From positions 62,001 through 126,000 of the forward strand of contig CASBPS010000159.1 of NCBI GenBank assembly GCA_949126835.1: a stretch of DNA of 64,000 bases, read 5' to 3'. Numbering within the stretch: position 1 is the stretch's first letter; the number at the start of each line of letters is the position of its first letter. Under the pieces are notes generated by a model. That model did no database searches. It saw only the letters and a program-made list of their open reading frames with translations, and was not told where the DNA came from. This stretch comes from Anisus vortex (taxonomy: Eukaryota > Mollusca > Gastropoda > Planorbidae). Both the position numbers and the translations under genes were made by a program. Shown here piece after piece: positions 1 to 10,353 of the stretch.

Positions 1-210
1 AGACGAAATCGGAGCTAGTCAACAATTTTATCTTCAATTTTTAAAATGTTACTCAGTGCGGGGCTATAGCAGACGAAATCGGGGCTAGTCACCAATTTTA
101 TCTTCAATTTTAAAAAGGTTACTAAGTGCGGGGCTATAGCAGACGAAATCGGAGCTAGTCACCAATTTTATCTTCAATTTTAAAAAGGCTACTAAGTGCG
201 GGGCTATAGC

Positions 211-280
211 AGACGAAATCGGAGCTAGTCACCAATTTTATCTTCAATTTTAAAAAGGTTACTAAGTGCGGGGCTATAGC
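211..280 (+). repeat. reference consensus monomer (70 bp)
   Basis: This copy matches the majority base at every position as far as I can judge by eye, so it can serve as the reference unit. Taken from AGACGAAATC, it reads through GGAGCTAGTCACC, then an A+T block containing CAATTTTA at unit positions 23-30 and again at 35-42, then TAAAAAGGTTAC, and ends with TAAGTGCGGGGCTATAGC. The last eight bases, GCTATAGC, are a perfect palindrome. G+C is 27 of 70. The phase is arbitrary, chosen to fit the first base of the window. Confidence 0.9.
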
Positions 281-976
281 AGACGAAATCGGAGCTAGTC
301 ACCAATTATATATTCAATTTTAAAAAAGGTTACTAAGTGCGGGGCTATAGCAGACGAAATCGGAGCTAGTCACCAATTTTATCTTTAATTTTAAAATGGT
401 TACTAAGTGCGGGGCTATAGCAGACAAAATCGGAGCTAGTCACCAATTTAATCTTCTATTTTAAAAAGGTTACTAAGTGCGGGGCCATAGCAGACGAATT
501 CAGAGCTAGTCACCAATTTTATCTTCAATTTTAAAAAGGTTACTAGGTGCGGGGCTATAGCAGACGAAATCTGAGCTAGTCACCAATTTTATCTTCAATT
601 TTATAATAGTTACTAAACGCGGGACTAAAGCAGACGAAATCGGAGCTAGTCACCAATTTTATCTTTAATTTTAAAAAAGGTTACTAAGTGCGGGGCTATA
701 GCAGACGAAATCGGAGCTAGTCACCAATTTTATCTTCAATTTTTTAAAGGTTACTAAACGCGGGACTAAAGCAGACGAAATCGGAGCTAGTCACCAATTT
801 TATCCTCAATTTTTAAAAACGTTACTAATCGCGGGGCTATAACAGAAGAAATCGAAGCTAGTCACAAATTTTATCTTCAATTTTAAAAAGGTTACTTAAT
901 GCGGGGCTATAGCAGACGAAATAAGAGCTAGTCACCCATTTTATCTTCAATTTTAAAAAGGTTACTAAGTGCGGGG

Positions 977-1190
977 CTATAGCAGACGAAATCGGAGCTG
1001 GTCACCAATTTTATCTTCAATTTTAAAAAGGCTACTAAGTGCGGGGCTATAGCAGACGAAATCGGAGCTAGTCACCAATTTTATCTTCAATTTAATAACG
1101 TTACTAAGTGCGGGGCTATAGCAGAAGAAATCGGAGCTAGTCAACAATTTTATCTTCAATTTTAAAAAGGCTACTAAGTGCGGGGCTATA
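977..1190 (+). repeat. three-monomer signature haplotype (first clear copy)
   Basis: Three consecutive monomers carry GCTGGTC, then the 69-bp AATAACG form, then GTCAACAATTTT. The set, or a close variant of it, recurs starting at 977, 1,887, 3,078, 4,759, 6,509, 8,261, 9,872, 10,854, 13,162, 14,002, 17,150, 17,709, 19,877, 20,436, 23,094, 24,004, 24,563, 27,151, 28,481, 29,461, 30,860, 32,119, 33,448, 34,707, 35,267, 36,316, 36,876, 37,925, 38,485, 44,434, 48,356 and 55,432. It is the best internal marker for longer repeat units. The spacings between recurrences (for example 910, 1,191, 1,750, 1,752, 2,588, 1,609 and 7,076 bp) are all close to whole multiples of 70, but they are not constant. 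Confidence 0.85.
1054..1122 (+). repeat. 69-bp AATAACG monomer, representative
   Basis: The usual TTTTAAAAAGGTTAC is replaced by TTTAATAACGTTAC, shortening the unit by one base to 69 bp. The form recurs across the whole window, usually directly after a GCTGGTC monomer and directly before one reading GTCAACAATTTT, so it is a phased member of longer units. Because 70 is 1 modulo 3 while 69 is a multiple of 3, this monomer keeps the minus-strand reading frame in register with its neighbour and allows short spurious frames. A further-shortened version, AATAACGTTTCAAG (one more base lost), occurs at about 16,008 and 19,085 only. Confidence 0.88.
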
Positions 1191-2699
1191 GCAGACGAAA
1201 TTGGAGCTAGTCACCAATTTTATCTTCAATTTTAAAAAGGTTACTAAGTGCGGGGCTATAGCAGACGAAATCGGAGCTAGTCACCAATTTTATCTTCAAT
1301 TTTAAAAAGGTTACTAAGTGCGGGGCTATAGCAGAGGAAATCGGAGCTAGTCACCAATTTTATCTTTAATTTTAAAATGGTTACTAAGTGCGGGGCTATA
1401 GCAGACAAAATCGGAGCTAGTCACCAATTTTATCTTCAATTTTAAAAAGGTTACTAAGTGCGGGGCTATAGCAGATGAAATCGGAGCTAGTCACCAATTT
1501 TATGTTCAATTTTTTAAAGGTTACTAAACGCGGGACTAAAGCAGACGAAATCGGAGCAAGTCACCAATTTTATCTTCAATTTTAAAATTGTTACTAAGTG
1601 CGGGGCTATAGCAGACGAAATCGGAGCTAGTCACTAATTTTATCTTCAATTTTTTAAAGGTTACTAAACGCGGGACTAAAGCAGACGAAATCGGAGCTAG
1701 TCACTAATTTTATCCTCAATTTTTAAAAAGGTTACTAAGTGCGGGGCTATAACAGACAAAATCGAAGCTAGTCACAAATTTTATCTTCAATTTTAAAAAG
1801 GTTACTAAATGCGGGGCTATAGCAGACTAAATAAGAGCTAGTCACCCATTTTATCTTCAATTTTAAAAAGTTTACTAAGTGCGGGGCTATAGCAGACGAA
1901 ATCGGAGCTGGTCACCAATTTTATCTTCAATTTTAAAAAGGCTACTAAGTGCGGGGCTATAGCAGACGAAATCGGAGCTAGTCACCAATTTTATCTTCAA
2001 TTTAATAACGTTACTAAGTGCGGGGCTATAGCAGACGAAATCGGAGCTAGTCAACAATTTTATCTTCAATTTTTAAAAAGGCTACTAAGTGCGGGGCTAT
2101 AGCAGACGAAATCGGAGCTAGTCACCAATTTTATCTTCAATTTTAAAAAGGTTACTAAGTGCGGGGCTATAGCAGACGAAATCGGAGCTAGTCACCAATT
2201 TTATCTTCAATTTTAAAAAGGCTACTAAGTGCGGGGCTATAGCAGACGAAATCGGAGCTAGTCAACAATTTTATCTTCAATTTTTAAAATGTTACTCAGT
2301 GCGGGGCTATAGCAGACGAAATCGGGGCTAGTCACCAATTTTATCTTCAATTTTAAAAAGGTTACTAAGTGCGGGGCTATAGCAGACGAAATCGGAGCTA
2401 GTCACCAATTTTATCTTCAATTTTAAAAAGGCTACTAAGTGCGGGGCTATAGCAGACGAAATCGGAGCTAGTCACCAATTTTATCTTCAATTTTAAAAAG
2501 GTTACTAAGTGCGGGGCTATAGCAGACGAAATCGGAGCTAGTCACCAATTTTATCTTCAATTTTAAAAAGGCTACTAAGTGCGAGGCTATAGCAGACGAA
2601 ATCGGAGCTAGTCACCAATTTTATCTTTAATTTTAAAATGGTTACTAAGTGCGGGGCTATAGCAGACACAATCGGAGCTAGTCACCAATTTAATCTTCT

Positions 2700-3740
2700 A
2701 TTTTATAAAGGTTACTAAACGCGGGACTAAAGCAGACGAAATCGGAGCTAGTCACCAATTTTATCTTCAATTTTAAAAAGGTTACTAAGTGCGGGGCTAT
2801 AGCAGACGAAATCGGAGCTAGTCACCAATTTTATCTTCAATTTTAAAAAGGTTACTAAGTGCGGGGCTATAGCAGACTAAATCAGAGCTATTCACCAAAT
2901 TTATCTTCAATTTTTAAAAAGGTTACTAAGTGCGGGGCTATAACAGACGAAATCGAAGCTAGTCACCAATTTTATCTTCAATTTTAAAAAGGTTACTAAA
3001 TGCGGGGCTATAGCAGACGAAATAAGAGCTAGTCACCCATTTTATCTTCAATTTTTAAAAGATTACTAAGTGCGGGGCTATAGCAGACGAAATCGGAGCT
3101 GGTCACCAATTTTATCTTCAATTTTAAAAAGGCTACTAAGTGCGGGGCTATAGCAAACGAAATCGGAGCTAGTCACCAATTTTATCTTCAATTTAATAAC
3201 GTTACTAAGTGCGGGGCTATAGCAGACGAAATCGGAGCTAGTCAACAATTTTATCGTCAATTTTTAAAAGGTTACTAAGTGCGGGGCTATAGCAGACGAA
3301 ATCGGAGGAAGTCACCAATTTTATCTTCAATTTTAAAAAGGTTACTAAGTGCGGGGCTATAGCAGACAAAATCTTAGCTAGTCACCAATTTTTTCTTCAA
3401 TTTTAAAAAGGCTACTAAGTGAGACGCTATAGCAGACGAAATCGGAGCTAGTCACCAATTTTATCTTCAATTTTAAAAAGGTTACTAAGTGCGGGGCTAT
3501 AGCAGACGAAATCGGAGCTAGTCACCAATTTTATCTTCAATTTTAAAAATGTTACTAAGTGCGGGGCTATAGCAGACAAAATCAGAGCTAGTCACCAATT
3601 TAATCTTCTATTTTAAAAAGGTTACTAAGTGCGGGGCCATAGCAGACGAATTCAGAGCTAGTCACCAATTTTATCTTCAATTTTAAAAAGGTTACTAGGT
3701 GCGGGGCTATAGCAGACGAAATCGGAGCTAGTCACCCATT
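2700..3740 (+). repeat. long-range duplicate of about 13,624-14,664
   Basis: With an offset of 10,924 bp (156 x 70 + 4), several rare variants coincide: TTTATCGTCAATTTT at about 3,252 and 14,176, GGAGGAAGT at about 3,305 and 14,228, and a degenerate GTGAGACGCTAT or GTGAAACGCTAT monomer at about 3,419 and 14,343. The offset differs from that of the 180-1,420 pair, so the two long-range copies are separate events or have been shifted by intervening indels. Edges are approximate. Confidence 0.75.
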
Positions 3741-5381
3741 TTATCTTCAATTTTATAAAGGTTACAAAACGCGGGACTAAAGCAGACGAAATCGGAGCTA
3801 GTCACCAATTTTATCCTCAATTTTTAAAAAGGTTACTAAGTTCGGGGCTATAACAGACGAAATCGAAGCTAGTCACACATTTTATCTTCAATTTTAAAAT
3901 AGTTACTAAGTGCGGGGCTATAGCAGACGAAATAAGAGCTAGTCACCCATTTTATCTTCAATTTTAAAAAGGTTACTAAGTGCGGGGCTATAGCAGACGA
4001 AATCGGAGCTGGTCACCAATTTTATCTTCAATTTTAAAAAGGCTACTAAGTGAGACGCTATAGCAGACGAAATCGGAGCTAGTCACCAATTTTATCTTCA
4101 ATTTTAAAAAGTTTACTAAGTGCGGGGCTATAGCAGACGAAATCGGAGCTAGTCACCAATTTTATCTTCAATTTTAAAAAGGTTACTAAGTGCGGGGCTA
4201 TAGCAGAGGAAATCGGAGCTAGTCACCAATTTTATCTTTAATTTTAAAATGGTTACTAAGTGCGGGGCTATAGCAGACAAAATCGGAGCTAGTCACCAAT
4301 TTTATCTTCAATTTTAAAAAGGTTACTAAGTGCGGGGCTATAGCAGACGAAATCGGATCTAGTCACCAATTTTATCTTCAATTTTTTAAAGGTTACTAAA
4401 CGCGGGACTAAAGCAGACGAAATCGGAGCTAGTCACCAATTTTATCTTCAATTTTAAAAAGGTTACTAAGTGCGGGGCTATAGCAGACGAAATCGGAGCT
4501 AGTCACCAATTTTATCTTCAATTTTTTAAAGGTTACTAAACGCGGGACTAAAGCAGACGAAATCGGAGCTAGTCACCAATTTTATCCTCAATTTTTAAAA
4601 AGGTTACTAAGTGCGGGGCTATAACAGACGAAATCGAAGCTAGTCACAAATTTTATCTTCAATTTTAAAAAGGTTACTAAATGCGGGGCTATAGCAGACG
4701 AAACAAGAGCTAGTCACCCATTTTATCTTCAATTTTAAAAAGGTTACTAAGTGCGGGGCTATAGCAGACGAAATCGGAGCTGGTCACCAATTTTATCTTC
4801 AATTTTAAAAAGGCTACTAAGTGCGGGGCTATAGCAGACGAAATCGGAGCTAGTCACCAATTTTATCTTCAATTTAATAACGTTACTAAGAGCGGGGCTA
4901 TAGCAGACGAAATCGGAGCTAGTCAACAATTTTATCTTCAATTTTAAAAAGGTTACTAATTTCGGGGCTATAGCAGACGAAATCGGAGCTAGTCACCAAT
5001 TTTATCTTCAATTTTAAAAAGGTTACTAAGTGCGGGGCTATAGCAGACGAAATCGGAGCTAGTCACCAATTTTATCTTCAATTTTAAAAAGGCTACTAAG
5101 TGCGGGGCTATAGCAGACGAAATCGGAGCTAGTCACCAATTTTATCTTCAATTTTAAAAAGGTTACTAAGTGCGGGGCTATAGCAGACGAAATCGGAGCT
5201 AGTCACCAATTTTATCTTCAATTTTAAAAAGGCTACTAAGTGCGGGGCTATAGCAGACGAAATCGGAGCTAGTCACCAATTTTATCTTTAATTTTAAAAT
5301 GGTTACTAAGTGCGGGGCTATAGCGGACAAAATCGGAGCTAGTCAACAATTTAATCTTCTATTTTAAAAAGGTTACTAAGT
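3631..5381 (+). repeat. 1.75-kb higher-order unit, copy 1
   Basis: The unit is 25 monomers long. It is delimited here by the monomer reading GCGGGGCCATAG followed by GACGAATTCAGAGC. In order it holds an EcoRI-site monomer, class B, AAGTTCGGGG, CACACATT, TTAAAATAG, GAAATAAGAGC, GCTGGTC followed by TGAGACGCTA (4,051), GCAGAGGAAATC, two further class B monomers, and the signature triplet at 4,759. The same order is repeated 1,750 bp later (TGAGACGCTA at 5,801, signature triplet at 6,509). Confidence 0.85.
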
Positions 5382-7270
5382 GCGGGGCCATAGCAGACGA
5401 ATTCAGAGCTAGTCAACAATTTTATCTTCAATTTTAAAAAGGTTACTAGGTGCGGGGCTATAGCAGACGAAATCGGAGCTAGTCACCAATTTTATCTTCA
5501 ATTTTATAAAGGTTACTAAACGCGGGACTAAAGCAGACGAAATCGGAGCTAGTCACCAATTTTATCTTCAATTTTAAAAAGGTTACTAAGTTCGGGGCTA
5601 TAACAGACGAAATCGAAGCTAGTCACACATTTTATCTTCAATTTTAAAATAGTTACTAAGTGCGGGGCTATAGCAGACGAAATAAGAGCTAGTCACCCAT
5701 TTTATCTTCAATTTTAAAAAGGTTACTAAGTGCGGGGCTATAGCAGACGAAATCGGAGCTGGTCACCAATTTTATCTTCAATTTTAAAAAGGCTACTAAG
5801 TGAGACGCTATAGCAGACGAAATCGGAGCTAGTCACCAATTTTATCTTCAATTTTAAAAAGTTTACTAAGTGCGGGGCTATAGCAGACGAAATCGGAGCT
5901 AGTCACCAATTTTATCTTCAATTTTAAAAAGGTTACTAAGTGCGGGGCTATAGCAGAGGAAATCGGAGCTAGTCACCAATTTTATCTTTAATTTTAAAAT
6001 GGTTACTAAGTGCGGGGCTATAGCAGACAAAATCGGAGCTAGTCACCAATTTTATCTTCAATTTTAAAAAGGTTACTAAGTGCGGGGCTATAGCAGACGA
6101 AATCGGATCTAGTCACCAATTTTATCTTCAATTTTTTAAAGGTGCCTAAACGCGGGACTAAAGCAGACGAAATCGGAGCTAGTCACCAATTTTATCTTCA
6201 ATTTTAAAAAGGTTACTAAGTGCGGGGCTATAGCAGACGAAATCGGAGCTAGTCACCAATTTTATCTTCAATTTTTTAAAGGTTACTAAACGCGGGACTA
6301 AAGCAGACGAAATCGGAGCTAGTCACCAATTTTATCCTCAATTTTTAAAAAGGTTACTAAGTGCGGGGCTATAACAGACGAAATCGAAGCTAGTCACAAA
6401 TTTTATCTTCAATTTTAAAAAGGTTACTAAATGCGGGGCTATAGCAGACGAAACAAGAGCTAGTCACCCATTTTATCTTCAATTTTAAAAAGGTTACTAA
6501 GTGCGGGGCTATGGCAGACGAAATCGGAGCTGGTCACCAATTTTATCTTCAATTTTAAAAAGGCTACTAAGTGCGGGGCTATAGCAGACGAAATCGGAGC
6601 TAGTCACCAATTTTATCTTCAATTTAATAACGTTACTAAGAGCGGGGCTATAGCAGACGAAATCGGAGCTAGTCAACAATTTTATCTTCAATTTTTAAAA
6701 TGTTACTCAGTGCGGGGCTATAGCAGACGAAATCGGAGCTAGTCACCAATTTTATCTTCAATTTTAAAAAGGTTACTAATTTCGGGGCTATAGCAGACGA
6801 AATCGGAGCTAGTCACCAATTTTATCTTCAATTTTAAAAAGGTTACTAAGTGCGGGGCTATAGCAGACGAAATCGGAGCTAGTCACCAATTTTATCTTCA
6901 ATTTTAAAAAGGCTACTAAGTGCGGGGCTAAAGCAGACGAAATCGGAGCTAGTCACCAATTTTATCTTCAATTTAATAACGTTACTAAGTGCGGGGCTAT
7001 AGCAGACGAAATCGCAGCTAGTCACCAATTTTATCTTCAATTTTAAAAAGGTTACTAAGTGCGGGGCTATAGCAGACGAAATCGGAGCTAGTCACCAATT
7101 TTATCTTCAATTTTAAAAAGGCTACTAAGTGCGGGGCTATAGCAGACGAAATCGGAGCTAGTCACCAATTTTATCTTTAATTTTAAAATGGTTACTAAGT
7201 GCGGGGCTATAGCGGACAAAATCGGAGCTAGTCAACAATTTAATCTTCTATTTTAAAAAGGTTACTAAGT
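5382..7270 (+). repeat. 1.75-kb higher-order unit, copy 2 (two monomers longer)
   Basis: This has the same ordered variants as copy 1, including TGAGACGCTA at 5,801 and GGTGCCTAAACGC near 6,143 (GGTTACTAAACGC in copy 1). It is 1,889 bp long, that is 1,750 + 139, because about two monomers were added near its right end, around 6,700-7,000, where AATTTCGGGG and an extra AATAACG monomer appear. Confidence 0.8.
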
Positions 7271-9022
7271 GCGGGGCCATAGCAGACGAATTCAGAGCTA
7301 GTCAACAATTTTATCTTCAATTTTAAAAAGGTTACTAGGTGCGGGGCTATAGCAGACGAAATCGGAGCTAGTCACCAATTTTATCTTCAATTTTATAAAG
7401 GTTACTAAACGCGGGACTAAAGCAGACGAAATCGGAGCTAGTCACCAATTTTATCTTCAATTTTAAAAAGGTTACTGAGTGCGGAGCTATAGCAGACGAA
7501 ATCGGAGCTAGTCACCAATTTTATCTTCAATTTTAAAAAGGTTACTAAGTGCGGGGCTATAGCAGACTAAATCAGAGCTAGTCACCAAATTTATCTTCAA
7601 TTTTTAAAAAGGTTACTAAGTGCGGGGCTATAGCAGACGAATTCAGAGCTAGTCACCAATTTTATCTTCAATTTTAAAAAGGTTACTAAATGCGGGGCTA
7701 TAGCAGACGAAATCGGAGCTAGTCACCAATTTTATCTTCAATTTTATAAAGGTTACTAAACGCGGGACTAAAGCAGACGAAATCGGAGCTAGTCACCAAT
7801 TTTATCTTCAATTTTATAAAGGTTACTAAACGCGGGACTAAAGCAGACGAAATCGGAGCTAGTCACCAATTTTATCCTCAATTTTTTTAAAAGGTTACTA
7901 AGTGCGGGGCTATAACAGACGAAATCGAAGCTAGTCACCAATTTTATCTTCAATTTTAAAAAGGTTACTAAGTGCGGGGCTATAGCAGACGAAATCGGAG
8001 CTAGTCACCAATTTTATCTTCAATTTTTTAAAGGTTACTAAACGCGGGACTAAAGCAGACGAAATCGGAGCTAGTCACCAATTTTATCCTCAATTTTTAA
8101 AAAGGTTACTAAGTGCGGGGCTATAACAGACGAAATCGAAGCTAGTCACAAATTTTATCTTCAATTTTAAAAAGGTTACTAAATGCGGGGCTATAGCAGA
8201 CGAAACAAGAGCTAGTCACCCATTTTATCTTCAATTTTAAAAAGGTTACTAAGTGCGGGGCTATAGCAGACGAAATCGGAGCTGGTCACCAATTTTATCT
8301 TCAATTTTAAAAAGGCTACTAAGTGCGGGGCTATAGCAGACGAAATCGGAGCTAGTCACCAATTTTATCTTCAATTTAATAACGTTACTAAGAGCGGGGC
8401 TATAGCAGACGAAATCGGAGCTAGTCAACAATTTTATCTTCAATTTTTAAAATGTTACTCAGTGCGGGGCTATAGCAGACGAAATCGGAGCTAGTCACCA
8501 ATTTTATCTTCAATTTTAAAAAGGCTACTAATTTCGGGGCTATAGCAGACGAAATCGGAGCTAGTCACCAATTTTATCTTCAATTTTAAAAAGGTTACTA
8601 AGTGCGGGGCTATAGCAGACGAAATCGGAGCTAGTCACCAATTTTATCTTCAATTTTAAAAAGGCTACTAAGTGCGGGGCTATAGCAGACGAAATCGGAG
8701 CTAGTCACCAATTTTATCTTCAATTTAATAACGTTACTAAGTGCGGGGCTATAGCAGACGAAATCGGAGCTAGTCACCAATTTTATCTTCAATTTTAAAA
8801 AGGTTACTAAGTGCGGGGCTATAGCAGACGAAATCGGAGCTAGTCACCAATTTTATCTTCAATTTTAAAAAGGCTACTAAGTGCGGGGCTATAGCAGACG
8901 AAATCGGAGCTAATCACCAATTTTATCTTTAATTTTAAAATGGTTACTAAGTGCGGGGCTATAGCGGACAAAATCGGAGCTAGTCAACAATTTAATCTTC
9001 TATTTTAAAAAGGTTACTAAGT
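7271..9022 (+). repeat. 1.75-kb higher-order unit, copy 3
   Basis: The unit is 1,752 bp long, opening with GCGGGGCCATAG and carrying ACTGAGTGCGGAGC at about 7,474, a run of class B monomers with TTTTTTTAAAAGG near 7,880, and the signature triplet at 8,261. It differs from copies 1 and 2 in its first half, where GACTAAATCAGAGC and CACCAAATTTATC monomers take the place of the AAGTTCGGGG segment. It therefore descends from the same unit but has been rearranged. Confidence 0.78.
7354..7423 (+). repeat. class B monomer (palindrome-less variant), representative
   Basis: This monomer carries four linked substitutions in its last 15 bases: GTGCGGGGCTATAGC becomes ACGCGGGACTAAAGC, which abolishes the GCTATAGC palindrome. 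The A+T block just upstream usually also changes, to TTTATAAAGG or TTTTTAAAGG. The changes travel together through the array, for example near 617, 755, 1,667, 2,718, 4,400, 9,510, 12,730, 16,650, 21,410, 29,100, 46,575 and 57,530, so this is a true subfamily and not independent mutation. A derived form ending GACTTAAGCA is found at 39,181, 44,991, 48,913, 54,448, 55,989 and 61,524, only in the right third of the window. Confidence 0.9.
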
Positions 9023-10353
9023 GCGGGGCCATAGCAGACGAATTCAGAGCTAGTCAACAATTTTATCTTCAATTTTAAAAAGGTTACTAGGTGCGGGGCT
9101 ATAGCAGACGAAATCGTAGCTAGTCACCAATTTTATCTTCAATTTTATAAAGGTTACTAAACGCGGGACTAAAGCAGACGAAATCGGAGCTAGTCACCAA
9201 TTTTATCTTCAATTTTAAAAAGGTTACTGAGTGCGGAGCTATAGCAGACGAAATCGGAGCTAGTCACCAATTTTATCTTCAATTTTAAAAAGGTTACTAA
9301 GTGCGGGGCTATAGCAGACTAAATCAGAGCTAGTCACCAAATTTATCTTCAATTTTTAAAAAGGTTACTAAGTGCGGGGCTATAGCAGACGAATTCAGAG
9401 CTAGTCACCAATTTTATCTTCAATTTTAAAAAGGTTACTAAATGCGGGGCTATAGCAGACGAAATCGGAGCTAGTCACCAATTTTATCTTCAATTTTATA
9501 AAGGTTACTAAACGCGAGACTAAAGCAGACGAAATCGGAGCTAGTCACCAATTTTATCTTCAATTTTAAAAAGGTTACTAAGTGCGGGGCTATAGCAGAC
9601 GAAATCGGAGCTAGTCACCAATTTTATCTTCAATTTTATAGAGGTTACTAAACGCGGGACTAAAGCAGACGAAATCGGAGCTAGTCACCAATTTTATCCT
9701 CAATTTTTTTAAAAGGTTACAAAGTGCGGGGCTATAACAGACGAAATCGAAGCTAGTCACAAATTTTATCTTCAATTTTAAAAAGGTTACTAAATGCGGG
9801 GCTATAGCAGACGAAATAAGAGCTAGTCACCCATTTTATCTTCAATTTTAAAAAGGTTACTAAGTGCGGGGCTATAGCAGACGAAATCGGAGCTGGTCAC
9901 CAATTTTATCTTCAATTTTAAAAAGGCTACTAAGTGTGGGGCTATAGCAGACGAAATCGGAGCTAGTCACCAATTTTATCTTCAATTTAATAACGTTACT
10001 AAGTGCGGGGCTATAGCAGACGAAATCGGAGCTAGTCAACAATTTTATCTTCAATTTTTAAAATGTTACTCAGTGCGGGGCTATAGCAGACGAAATCGGA
10101 GCTAGTCACCAATTTTATCTTCAATTTTAAAAAGGTTACTAAGTGCGGGGCTATAGCAGACGAAATCGGAGCTAGTCACCAATTTTATCTTCAATTTTAA
10201 AAAAGGTTACTAAGTGCGGGGCTATAGCAGACGAAATCGGAGCTAGTCACCAATTTTATCTTTAATTTTAAAATGGTTACTAAGTGCGGGGCTATAGCAG
10301 ACAAAATCGGAGCTAGTCACCAATTTAATCTTCTATTTTAAAAAGGTTACTAA
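9023..10353 (+). repeat. 1.75-kb higher-order unit, copy 4 (shortened)
   Basis: The copy starts with the same GCGGGGCCATAG marker and repeats copy 3 closely at first, including ACTGAGTGCGGAGC near 9,227. The distance to the next marker, at 10,354, is 1,331 bp (19 monomers), so about six monomers are missing relative to copy 3. The signature triplet at 9,872 is 1,611 bp after that of copy 3. Confidence 0.72.

Larger units (their letters stand above)
180..1420 (+). repeat. long-range duplicate of 10,057-11,297
   Basis: With an offset of 9,877 bp (141 x 70 + 7), rare variants line up: a 71-bp AAAAAAGG monomer near 330 and 10,205, CTAATCGCGG at about 825 and 10,702, AACAGAAGAAATCG just after it, GCAGAAGAAATCGG in the 69-bp context at about 1,121 and 10,998, and GAAATTGGAGC at about 1,197 and 11,074. 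Upstream the match continues to base 1 against 10,018, but with a two-monomer length difference. The match fails after about 1,420, where the right copy has an EcoRI-site monomer and the left copy does not. Confidence 0.8.
1..3630 (+). repeat. left block of mixed monomers with a 910-bp local repeat
   Basis: This stretch is satellite only. The signature triplet at 977 recurs at 1,887, exactly 910 bp (13 monomers) later, and the ordered variants before it also recur: class B, then TATCCTCAATTTTT, then GCTATAACAG, then GAAATAAGAGC, then CACCCATT. This makes a local tandem duplication. The next recurrence, at 3,078, is 1,191 bp on, so the spacing is not kept. Two parts of the block are copied at long range (see 180-1,420 and 2,700-3,740). 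Confidence 0.75.

Noticed and set aside
211..280. CENP-B box
   Set aside because: The core pattern TTCG-4N-A-2N-CGGG was sought on both strands. TTTCGTCTG on the minus strand gives the TTCG, but the A and CGGG are not at the required spacing, in class A or class B.
977..1159. Recurring 60-codon minus-strand open frames (here and at 41 comparable places, one of 89 codons at 43,756-44,025) with a repeated TSSDFVCYSPAL motif
   Set aside because: They are reading-frame accidents. Those I checked start at TTG, not ATG. The unit is 70 bp (1 modulo 3), so a frame normally hits the TAG complementary to CTAG in the next monomer. It stays open only where GCTGGTC, GGTAGTC or GCGAGTC removes that stop and a 69-bp monomer keeps the frame. 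There is no start context, domain or codon-level constraint.
7390..7400. TATA-box-like TTTATAAAGG in class B monomers as a promoter
   Set aside because: It is a one- or two-base variant of an A/T-rich stretch with no downstream gene or other promoter element. A/T tracts make such matches by chance. Transcription of the satellite cannot be judged from sequence.
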